Assembly: GCA_014155875.1 (NCBI GenBank)
Contig: JACEFZ010024491.1
Span: 45,310-109,309 of the forward strand
Direction: 5' to 3'
Length of the DNA stretch: 64,000 bases
DNA from: Cepaea nemoralis
Taxonomy: Eukaryota; Mollusca; Gastropoda; Stylommatophora; Helicidae
Under the pieces are notes generated by a model. That model saw only the letters and a list, made by a program, of their open reading frames with translations. It was not told the origin of the DNA and made no database searches. Position 1 is the stretch's first letter. Each line of letters starts with the position of its first letter. This document shows, piece by piece, positions 54,728-64,000 of this stretch. The position numbers and the translations under genes are program-made.

Positions 54728-57700
54728 AAATGAAAGATAGAAAAAAAGAAAATAATAATATAAAGAGAATGAAAGAAATAAAAGTGAGAAAATAATGAAA
54801 TACACAGGTCCGCTTGGTATATTTTAAGACTCCCTGATAGAAAATAGACTTTTCATCACTCGACAGTATTTTCACATGTCATGAGTTGAACTTTGGGCGA
54901 CCTGCTGTAGTATTTGTTATGGTGCAATGAAGGGGAGACAATTCTGTTTATTAAGAGGACGTTATTTGTGGTGTTTCATTACATATTTTTATGCTTATCT
55001 TAACAAGTTATGTCTTAAATTAATTGAGAATAGTGTTTTTATATTGACATTAACATGCGCTGCTATACATACAAGAAATTTAACCGTTTATTATGTTTTT
55101 AGGGTTAATTTTTAATAGTAATGTATCCATGTCTAGTATATTTTTAAACCAGATTTTTACCACTCGCTTAATGTTGATACATGGTTAGGGACTTCTACCG
55201 AATTAGCTATCAGCGTGCAAAAGTTTATTCATGCTGTCATTATTTGGTCTACTCGGGGTAACTCGAGTGATGGAATAAATCATTTTTCCAATCTGTCATA
55301 TTGAACTTCGGTCTCCTCATAGAAGGAGTCGATGTCTACATGACTGGGGTTCGATCACACCACGTGACCGCACACTGCACTGGGTCGCGTCGGTTTGGGT
55401 CACGCCGGGTCGTGCCGGACCGCATCGACGTCCGCTCGGTTCGCGCCGGTTCGGATCGCGCCGATTCACGCTGTGTCGGGTATGGGGTGGGGGACCTGGG
55501 TATGGGGCTGTAGCCATGGACCGGAAGTCAAACGGAAGTGACAACCGGAAGTAGTCACCAAGATCCAAGAACTTAACCGCCAAAATTTGAAAAATAAAAT
55601 CACCGTTGGTGCAGTTTGGTGACGTCATGCGTAGGTGCTAGGCTCCTCGTATAGTAAAATATGACGTCACTACGAAGGTGCTGCACCTAATTTGGGGTGT
55701 AAATACAACGTCCCGTACTACTGCCATTGAAAGCAATTTTGGCCATTCCTATTCTCTTTTTGATTTCCATTTCACTTCTGCCATCATGTGTTATTATATG
55801 TCCAAGATAAGAGAAACTTGTTACTTGTTCTAGTATCTGCCCGTTTACTGTGATGTTCATTGATGACCTCTCCTTTTCACTGCTAATTATCATAGTTTTT
55901 GTTTTTTGGATGTTAATATCTAAGCCACATTTTACACTGTGTCTGTTTACTTCTTCCACTAGGTCTTGCAACTCGTGCTCACTTTCTGCTAGTAACACGG
56001 TATCGTCATCATATCTAAGATTGTTTATGATTATTCCATTGATGTTGAGTCCGGGCATATCAACTTGTTTAAACATTATTTCTGTTTATAGGTTGAAGAT
56101 GCTTTCGGACAGTACACATCCCTGCCGTACTCCTCTTTTTATCTCTATAGACGACGAATAGTTATTACCGCATATAATAGACGCACTTGTTCCCAGTGCA
56201 AGTTACTAATAAGTCTGATGTCCTTTCCGTCTACTCTTTTTCTTATATATTGAAGACACGTAATTAGTCGTTCATATTGTACTCTATCAATGCTTTCTTG
56301 TAGTCTATAAAACAAACATATAGACTTTTTTGAACTTCTACATATTTTTCAAATAAAATCCTCAAACAGATAATTGCTTCTCTGCTGCCGCTGTTTTTGC
56401 GGAACCCAAATTGTTCTTCAGCTACTTCCTCATCTATTTTATGTTGTATTCTTTCTTGTATGACCTTAAGTAGTATCTTAGTTATGTGGCTCATTAAGCT
56501 AATAGTTCTGTAATCCTCACACTCAACAGCTCTTGGCTTCTTCGGTAGTGAGATGAAAATGGATGTTTTCAAATCTTTGGGGATGTACCCAGTATTATAT
56601 ATATCATTACATAATTCTGTGATAGTTTCAATGCCAAAGCTGGATAAGGATTTTATCATCTCTGTTGTTATCTTGTCAGGACCTGCAGCCTTTCCTTCTT
56701 TCATCTTTTTAATAGCCTTTTCTACTTCAGCCGTTAGTATTTTTGGTCCATCTTGAGTATTATACAATGTTGGTCTATTGACCCTGTTGTCCCAGAATAA
56801 ATCTTCTATGTACTCTGTCCATCATTTTATTATGTCAGTGTTATTAATTAAAATTTCTCATATTTTTCCTCTGATACAACCGTTTCCTGTTATATTATTT
56901 TTCTTCTTTGTAAATCTTTTTATATGTTCATGTAATTCTTTCGAGTTGTGTTTTATTTCCAGATCCTCTATTTCTTTGCAATGGTTCTGCAGCCACTCCT
57001 CTTTGGCAACTCTGCACATGTGACGTATTTCTCTATCTATTACTATATACTCTGGAGTGTTCTTTGCTTTCTTTCTTTGAGACATTTTACTCAAGATTTC
57101 ATCGGTTATCCATAATTGTTTTTTCTTATTAATCTTCACTGGCAAGGTGGTATTTGCAATCTGAATACTGGTTTTTACACTTTCCCATTTTGTATTAATT
57201 TTATCCTCGGGATTTTCACGTCTATATTGTTCCATACTTTCAATGATTAGCCCATCATATCTATTTTTGACTTCAACTAGGTATAGTTGACTTATTTCTG
57301 GTTGTTTCAATGCCGATATATCTACTTGAGGTGTCTTCGATTTCCTTATTCCTGGGTTTTTAAGTTTTATTTGTAATTTTAAAACTACAGGATTAAGGTC
57401 AGAGTTGATATCAGCACCAGGGTATGTTTTGGCATTTTTAACATTGTTTTTTAAATATATTTCTAATCATAATGTAGTCAATTTGGTTTCTTGTTCTATC
57501 TCCAGGGCTTTTCCATGTATACAGTTTCCTAGGGTTATGTTGGAAAAATGTGTTGCAAACAATAAGATTGTTTTCTTCACAGAACTGTATCAGCCGGTCT
57601 CCTCTGTCGTTTCTGTTTCCCATACCATATTGCCCTACTATCTGCTTATATTTATTTTTTCCAACTTTTGCGTTCATGTCTCCCATGACAATTAGGACCT

Positions 57701-58690
57701 CTGATGATTTTACAACTTTCAGTGTTTGTTGTAGGTCTTCATAGTATTCTTCTAGCTGTTCATCACTATAATCAGTTGTTGGAGCATATGTCTGAAGAAT
57801 TACTATGTTGAACGGTCTTGCCTTAATTTTGAGAAGTATCATCCTATCTTTATGAGTCCAGAATCCACTAATATTTTTCTCTAAATCTCGTTTTACTAAA
57901 ATTCCTACTCCTCTCTCGTGATGATCTCCTCCTGAATTAATGAATACTGTAATCTTCTCTCCTTATATAACTTGTATCTGTCCATCTTGTTTCAGATACG
58001 CCTAAGATATCTAAATTCATGTTTTTTTGCCTCTGCAATAAGGTTATCAAACTTCCCTGCTTGATATAAGGTGCGTACGTTCCACGTACCAATTCTCAGA
58101 CTTCTCCTTCTACTTTTCAGGTAGGTATTGTCAGAATGCACCCTTTCAAAAGAATTTGGGATGCATTCGTCATTATGCACTTCCTTATTCACTATAGGAG
58201 TTGTCTCATCCCTGTGAATATTTACAACAGGCTCATCTCCAGGGGGCCAAGAATTACCCGTATCGCTTTTTTCTTGTTGTTGAATTACCATTGCTGTCTT
58301 TGGGATATTACATGGTGAGGTCCCAATCTCTTCCACGATGGCCAGCCATGTTCACTATCGTGTCCTGAACACGCCTCATGTGTGCCACACACTCTGCTGT
58401 TTCGCTTTTGAAGCCGTTGATCTATTTAGATTCATCCGCCTTCTCCATCGTCCCAGTCTTTGTGTAATAGGGATGGACATTCCCATAGTAGGATATTACC
58501 CCTACTTCACTCATGTAGTTTAGCCAGTCAGCCAAGACTGTTGCCCTTGGTGTGGCCACCGCCGTACACAAGCGGTATTCGTGGAGCCATACATGAGCTA
58601 GGTAACGAGATGGGAACCAAATAGGATCTTGGTCTATCCCTTGGGATATGGCTGCCACTCACCGTAAGGTACTATACGTCTCTCTTTACC
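52650..58690 (-). pseudogene. LINE (endonuclease + RT) on the minus strand, split by a foldback element
   Basis: From 58640 downward: leader, then SLRIGTWNVRTLYQAGKFDN (58110), VLIVMGDMNAKVGKNKYK (57690) and NQIDYIMIRN (endonuclease). RT: KEGKAAGPDKITTEMIKSL (56690), EDYRTISLMSHITKILLKVI, EEQFGFRKNSGSREAI, VCFIDYKKAL (motif A), RYDDDTVLLAESEHEL (motif C, Tyr-Asp-Asp-Asp instead of YADD) and SYLGHIITHDGR. The C-terminus resumes at 53130-52860 (AMKSVLT-like, VYSTLLYGAESWILNK) beyond the 2.6-kb insertion. The tail is (GATT)-like near 52655. Multiple stops. Confidence 0.82.
53147..55722. mobile_element. 2.6-kb foldback element with ~1.07-kb inverted arms
   Basis: The left arm 53147-54214 and right arm 54652-55722 are near-perfect reverse complements. 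They start AGTAGTA(A/C)GGGACGTTG... and end at (CT)40 and (GA)36 beside a 437-bp unique loop (54215-54651). Flanks GCCGTT and GCCATT look like a 6-bp target duplication with one change. The insertion splits a LINE at ...AFNG|MKS. No transposase was seen. Weak frames of ~60-90 codons appear in both arms because they are copies. It resembles Foldback-type or long-TIR MULE-like non-autonomous elements; the class is not established. Confidence 0.85.
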
Positions 58691-58699
58691 CTCTTTTTA

Positions 58700-58995
58700 C
58701 ATCAACTGTATGCTGCCAAAGACCGAAATTTGTGGCGTACATCATTACACAAAGATGCAGTCACTTGTGAAGCAAATAAGACTGCAAGAACTGTGAAGAA
58801 AAAAAAAAAAACAAAGGCTGGGCAGAAACACCACTGCAGAAGATCCACCTCCTAGAACGTCAAGCAATCTTTGTCCACATTGTCAAAGAACATTTCGATC
58901 CAAAATAGACCTTACCAGCCATCTTAGAACTCACGGCTCCATACTTTCAACCCCACTGGATAAAATGAATGGTCATGATCATCCTTGATGGACAA
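58700..58995 (+). mobile_element. LINE 3' end encoding a C2H2 finger
   Basis: Decayed frame AKDRNLWRTSLHKDAVTCEA, followed in another frame by SSNLCPHCQRTFRSKIDLTS and HLRTHGS (58862-58930), a clean C-x2-C...H-x3-H finger, then stop. This is the C-terminal end of a LINE related to that at 12725. Upstream coding sequence is absent. Confidence 0.7.
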
Positions 58996-59122
58996 ACAAC
59001 AATATGACTGTGTTTAGACTGGCCACCATTATTTTCTTGTTGCTATGTTACCATGTAATATCAACAACACTGTGTGATAACAGTAGCAAAATGTGATTTT
59101 TTATTTACTTGTCCCCATCTAG

Positions 59123-59235
59123 GTACTGGGCTTGTATTTGTGGCGTACCCGTCAGCTCTATCAGAGATGCCAGTGCCCCAGTTGTGGTCGGTCCTGTTCT
59201 TTTTGATGATGATATGTTTAGGAATGGGAACACAG
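59123..59235 (+). CDS. SLC6 exon encoding loop 4 and TM8
   Basis: Acceptor CCCCATCTAG, donor ACACAG|GTATAC; 113 nt entering in phase 1 and leaving in phase 0. It encodes [46 protein letters not shown] is the loop 4 helix motif. The TM8 end LGMGTQ resembles glycine transporter 1 (LGLGTQ), not the LGLDS of GABA and monoamine carriers. No further exon was found to 64000, so TM9-12 should follow. Confidence 0.93.
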
Positions 59236-59269
59236 GTATACTTGTTTCATATATGTATGATCGCTTCAA

Positions 59270-59291
59270 TATATATATATATATTTGTGTA

Positions 59292-59331
<40 letters not shown>

Positions 59332-59332
59332 T
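59270..59332. repeat. (TA)n(TG)n(AG)n compound microsatellite
   Basis: Starts 35 bp after the exon 9 donor: ATATATATAT, then GTGTGTGTGT, then GAGAGAGAGA. It abuts a non-autonomous LINE derivative. Confidence 0.9.
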
Positions 59333-59335
59333 GAG

Positions 59336-59790
59336 TGGCACCTTGCAGTCTTGACATACCAAAGTATGTGAGTTGGCAATGTGGCATAAATTCCATCACA
59401 ATGCCTGGGCAGAGCTTCAGAGAAACATGTGTTGCCCAAACGACATGTTCCCTCTCTCGGCCTAATCTCGGGTATTCCAGAGGAATGGGTAACCAATACG
59501 TCTGGCACAAGGTAAGGCTGCAGACGCTGGCGGCTCAGCGTCAAACCTCCGAGACCTCGCCTCCACGAGCAGGTGGCGAGTCGTGGCCAGACCCTGGAAC
59601 CCAAGGGACCCGACTTAGAGGCGTTCAGCCAAGTTCCTGAGGTGAGGGCCTCGTACACCCCTGTACCGAAGGACACGCACAACTGTCAATCACAAGTGTC
59701 CGGACCTTGTGCGGATCACGCGACCAGCGAGAATAGGCCCTCCGGTGATATTGCTCGTCTGTTGAGGGCAAATCTCTACCGATGACTGAC
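59336..59790 (-). mobile_element. non-autonomous LINE derivative, divergent copy 3
   Basis: On the minus strand it has the same order: leader piece (TTGTGCCAGACGTATTGGTT, GGGCAACACATGTTTCTCTG, GCCCAGGCATTGTG), linker, and tail (ATGTCAAGACTGCAAGGTGC). 59640-59790 is less similar and may contain a different promoter region; it ends in (TGAC)n at 59784-59799. Confidence 0.6.
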
Positions 59791-59853
59791 TGACTGACTG
59801 AATAAGTAAAGAAACGATAAAAGAAACGATAAAAGTATAGGTGGGAGCTCAAT

Positions 59854-59942
<89 letters not shown>

Positions 59943-59990
59943 GATAATATATGTGTGTGTGCGTGCGTGTGTGTGTGCGTGCATGCGTGC
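59854..59990. repeat. (TA)n/(AC)n/(TG)n tract
   Basis: Mostly AT dinucleotides to 59920, then ACACAC and GTGTGC blocks. Confidence 0.9.
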
Positions 59991-60059
59991 GTATATAAGC
60001 GGGGGAGGGGGGATAGGGAAAAAAGAGGTATATACAAAGTTAAAAGGATAATGAAGTAA

Positions 60060-60650
60060 TGTAAAAGACGATGCAGTTTCAAAACGACGAGACTTGAGGG
60101 ACAGACTGTTCACGATCGGGTCAGGCACACCGAGTAGTGAAACCAGAGTCAATTCCAGCCGTTGAAGGCTTCGTACAGGAAAACCGCTGGTTGACTGTGA
60201 CATTGCCGCACATCTTAACATCAGTCTAGGTTCAGAACACCACATCATCCATGATGTGCAACAGTACCGCAAAGTTTCTGCAAGGTGGGTGCCATGGCAG
60301 CTTACAGCAGAACTGAAACAACGACGCATCAATGCTTGTCAGAAACGTTTGCAGTTCTTTTAAGCAGAAGGTGATGGTTGCCTATCAAGAATCGATTCTG
60401 GAGATTAAACCTGGTTTTACAACCATTCCTGAAATGAAGAGAGCGAACAAGAAATGGCGCCATTCGTCCTCACAGAAACCAAAGAAGTTTCGCACGCATC
60501 GATGTGCAGACAAGGTTATGCTGGCTCTCTTTTGGGATAAACGAGGCGTCATTTTATAGCACTACATGCCAAGAGGGAATACTGTCACCAGTAATACGTA
60601 TGCAGATCTTCTCATGGATCATCTTTACTTGCTCAGAATATATTCACAAA
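60060..60650 (+). pseudogene. Tc1/mariner-superfamily transposase remnant (mariner-type)
   Basis: Decayed frames give CDIAAHLNISLGSEHHIIHD (second helix-turn-helix), RWVPWQLTAELKQRRINACQ, LSRIDSGD-TWFYNHS (near the first catalytic Asp), MAPFVLTE-KEVSHA and a late frame VMLALFWDKRGVIL. The order matches mariner transposase. At least three frame changes; termini not found among the surrounding simple repeats. Confidence 0.72.
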
Positions 60651-60700
60651 AATGAACACACACACACACATACACATACTTTTAAGGTATTCATTTGAAG

Positions 60701-60702
<2 letters not shown>

Positions 60703-60782
<80 letters not shown>

Positions 60783-60796
60783 CGCACGTGTGTTTG

Positions 60797-60878
<82 letters not shown>
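60703..60878. repeat. (CT)n then (TA)n microsatellites
   Basis: (CT)38 at 60703-60779 and (TA)40 at 60799-60878. The second runs directly into a hAT element terminus. Confidence 0.95.
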
Positions 60879-60881
<3 letters not shown>

Positions 60882-62996
60882 GCTGCGGAAATTATAGATT
60901 AAATAAACGATTAATCGTTAATTTTTATTAACCATTTAATTTTTTTAACGATTAATCGAAAACTTTTCTCCCATCACTTATACAAATGAACAGGAAGTCT
61001 AAAAGTAACAACATGGCAGCGAAGAAATATAAACACATTGCCGGACGATTAGCATTAACTATTTTGGTTCTAAAGTATTGACTGATAGAAATATTGAAAA
61101 TGCTGAAAAGGTTTATTACGTTCATTGTGATGAATCGTTTGTCTGCCATGCTTCTAACACCTCGCTTACTTACCACCTCCAAAACAAACATCCACTACAG
61201 TATCAAAAACTTCAGGTGAGACGGTCTATTGCAGCACCTACTTCGAAGTAGGCTACTTTGAGTCACTTTTGTCGTTCGTCTGATCGTCCAGTGAGTGCTG
61301 CATTACAACATGATATTCAAGTATCACTTGCAAACTGAATTGCTAGTAGTGGCTAGACTAATATCAATAGTAGATGACGACGTCATTCAACAAGTATTAC
61401 GGACAGCATTGCAAAATGCTGAATATAAGCTACCTTCCCGCCGCACTATTGACAAACTGTTGACTGCTAAGTATAACAGCAAGATTCAAAGTGTTAAAGA
61501 ATCTGTGAAAAACCCAAAGGGAATTGCGCTAACATATGATTTTTAGACGTCTCTGGGTAACGAAGCTATTGTGAAATTACTGGCCATTTGATTGCCGTTG
61601 ACTGGAAATTGAAAAAATAGTTGCTCTTGAATGCGTGCATGTTGTTGTACGTCATTAATCTGACAGTGTTACCGAGTTATATAAACAGTTTGCAATAGAC
61701 TGGGATATAACGAACAGGCTTCAGGCTCTAGTTACTGACAATGCAAGAAATATGGTTTCAGCTGTGATAAAACTGGTTTTGCACATATTCCTTGTTTGAC
61801 TCATAGCTTACAACTGAGCATAATATATGGATTTAAAGCCTTTTATACCGAAACATTGTTTGGCAAAAGTCGAATAATTGTTGGACATTTTAAACATACT
61901 GCTGTAAACAAAACAGAGTTGCAAAATTGTACTGAGTCACCATTTTGTAAGCTGCAGCAAGATGTACCAACAAGATGGAACAGTATGTTTATTATGCTAA
62001 TGAGTCTTCTACAGACCAGAGTAGCATTAACTGTCTACATGTCAGATGAAAATAAGCAATACAAAGGTCAAAAACTGTCAGTTTCGGATTGGGAGAAGAT
62101 TTCGAAATATGTCGAAGTTTTGGACTTATTCTGTCAGACCACGGACCTACTTGGCGGAAAGATTATGTTTTATGTAACTGAGTATTGCCACTGCTATCAT
62201 CGTTGACAAAGAATATGTCTGTACACGATGATCCAGGCTACATAGCAAAATTTACAGCAGCATCTATTAATGACTTCAGTGAACGCGTAGCTAATATGAC
62301 AAGTATTGAAATACTACAGATTGCAACAGCACTTGATCCACGCTACAAATAACTGATGTGTTTGTCAAAAAGATGCAAATGAACGAACTTCGAACTTGTT
62401 CACGTATTGAACAACAAATAGCTGTTAATGTTCATGATGAGCAGGTGGAGACTGCTACAACGAATGATACTGACATTGACAATGGAACTATATGTGAACC
62501 AAATGAAAAGCGTATTAACCTAATGGAGTCTGACTCAGACACGGACGATCATGTCGACAGCTCTTCTGATGAACTGCTGCATTATAAAATGGAGAGGAAA
62601 GTTGCTGGATCGGTTGACCCTCTACTATGGTGAAAACTGAATGAACATCGATATCCAAGATTGGCATTCCTTGCCAAGACCATTCTGTGCATACCGCCTA
62701 CCTCAGTTCCATGTCAACTATAGTTCAACTGTGCAGGTTATATTGTTAATAAGACGCGCTCGTCACTTGAACCAAATACTGTCAACGTACTCGTCTGTTT
62801 GTATAGTTGGTTATTAGATGACATATTAACAAGACATTCCAGTGTTATTTCGATTTTTGACAAATACGACTATAATGGGAGTAAAGTGACTATAACCTTT
62901 TTTGCTTTAATCAAAATTAACTATTAATTAATCGTTACTATTTTTTCTTCAAAAGTTAAGCATTAAATTTTGATTAAATTAATCGTTAACGGCTCT
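60879..62996 (+). mobile_element. ZBED-type hAT element, inactive
   Basis: It begins AGGGCTGCGGAAATTATAGA and ends as the inverse of AGAGCCGTTAACGATTAA; both ends are rich in GATTAATCG motifs. Surrounding (TA)n supplies TATATATA on both sides, compatible with an 8-bp duplication but not diagnostic. Coding pieces in order: BED finger (VYYVHCDESFVCHASNTSLT then YHLQNKHP, ~61105-61190), IDKLLTAKYNS, LVTDNARNMVSAV (61730), CLTHSLQL, QDVPTRWNSMFIMLMSLLQT (61960), SDTDDHVDSSSDE and PLLWWKLNEHRYPRLAFLAK-like C-terminal dimerisation end (62620). Several stops and shifts. Confidence 0.8.
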
Positions 62997-62997
62997 A

Positions 62998-62999
<2 letters not shown>

Positions 63000-63092
<93 letters not shown>
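63000..63092. repeat. (TA)n microsatellite
   Basis: TA repeat with one break, directly after the hAT terminus; it continues the 60799-60878 tract across the insertion. Confidence 0.95.
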
Positions 63093-63095
<3 letters not shown>

Positions 63096-63104
63096 TCACT
63101 CACT

Positions 63105-63370
63105 GACACCTTGCAGTCTTGACAGACAATAACTTGTTACATTTTGTTTCAACAAAAACAAATGCCATAATAACCCATGGCGATTAGCGAATGTGATTGA
63201 TCAGACCAATTCGCGCTGTATATGTTCGACCACAATAGATGCATGTGAACATTTGGTCATTTACACAATCACGCACCGTCTTAGATCTAACACTCTCAGT
63301 GTGTGACCTATCTGCAATCATTTCTCCTGTGTCTGTAATCCATTTTTGATCTTTGCCTTCCATGCAACAA
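63105..63370 (-). mobile_element. RTE-like LINE 3' end with C2H2 finger
   Basis: On the minus strand: [20 protein letters not shown] and IR, then a stop where RH would follow. After this come the LINE 3' UTR (AACAAAATGTAACAAGTTAT) and tail GTCAAGACTGCAAGGTGTC. The same 3' end occurs at 16560-16620. Confidence 0.7.
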
Positions 63371-63893
<523 letters not shown>

Positions 63894-63912
63894 ATGATGA
63901 TGATGATGATGA

Positions 63913-63915
<3 letters not shown>

Positions 63916-63988
<73 letters not shown>
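63916..63988. repeat. (TA)n microsatellite at window end
   Basis: AT dinucleotide run grown on the (GAT)n tail of the preceding LINE. Confidence 0.95.
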
Positions 63989-63992
<4 letters not shown>

Positions 63993-64000
63993 TTTTTTTA

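Larger units (their letters stand above)
4216..59235 (+). other. SLC6-family Na+/Cl- symporter gene (span of recognised exons)
   Basis: Nine exons with GT/AG borders and compatible phases join into 378 codons covering TM1 to TM8 of a sodium/chloride-coupled symporter. These plasma-membrane proteins have the LeuT fold with 12 TMs and usually run ~600-700 residues. The TM8 segment ends LGMGTQ and TM6 ends SSYNKFHNN, nearer to glycine transporters than to GABA or monoamine carriers. The N-terminal cytosolic region and TM9-12 are absent from the window. Introns range from 362 bp (intron 5) to 15.7 kb (intron 6). No in-frame stop or frameshift was seen, so the gene looks functional; substrate identity is inference. 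Confidence 0.88.

Noticed and set aside
60652..60931. Ser-Leu and Tyr-Ile repeat proteins
   Set aside because: Translation of (CT)n and (TA)n microsatellites.

Overview
The window is animal nuclear DNA. It holds most of one intron-rich gene on the + strand, with very large introns packed with retrotransposons, DNA transposons and simple repeats. The organism is probably a lophotrochozoan and plausibly a cephalopod mollusc. That guess rests on the mixture of RTE-type LINEs, tRNA-derived SINEs, Penelope-like elements, hAT elements and long (GA)n/(CT)n/(TA)n tracts in multi-kilobase introns. No feature pins down the species. There is no bacterial operon, CRISPR array or prokaryotic signal.

The host gene is an SLC6-family sodium/chloride-dependent neurotransmitter or amino-acid symporter, closest by eye to glycine transporters (SLC6A5/A9-like). 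Nine exons were found by matching conserved SLC6 segments and checking splice phases: 4216-4333, 5903-6034, 11740-11958, 19235-19289, 29781-29913, 30276-30410, 46128-46231, 49088-49212 and 59123-59235. They join in frame into 1134 nt (378 codons) covering TM1 to TM8. The N-terminal exon(s) and TM9-12 were not found and probably lie outside. TM6 carries an unusual Thr-Gly-Ser where the family has Trp-Gly-Gly.

Layout by intron. 1-4215: LINE tails, SINEs and a 33-bp minisatellite. Intron 1: a GC-rich ~85-90 bp satellite. Intron 2 (6035-11739): a LINE broken by three nested insertions (SINE, hAT-type MITE, 2.9-kb hAT element), each with a clean target duplication, then a CAT/GAT-flanked foldback. 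Intron 3: a 3.9-kb RTE-like LINE inside a minisatellite, a LINE with a damaged RNase H domain, and a 0.9-kb triplet tract. Intron 4: a Penelope-like element with a candidate hammerhead ribozyme, an inverted/duplicated LINE, and a decayed repetitive gene. Intron 6 (15.7 kb): a 7.5-kb LTR element with a single gag-position ORF and no pol, a LINE-derived non-autonomous element, a 59-bp perfect inverted repeat, and an I/R1-like LINE. Exon 7 sits between two minisatellites that resemble its own splice boundaries. Intron 8: a hAT remnant and opposed LINEs, one split by a 2.6-kb foldback element with ~1.07-kb arms. Beyond exon 9: mariner and ZBED-type hAT remnants among (TA)n tracts.

The observations most worth testing are the exon-7 splice-site minisatellite with in-frame candidate microexons, the intronic 1-kb-arm foldback, the pol-less LTR element with its C-poor 4-kb tail, the LINE 5'-UTR/3'-tail non-autonomous family, the LINE C-terminal C2H2 finger, and the candidate ribozyme.
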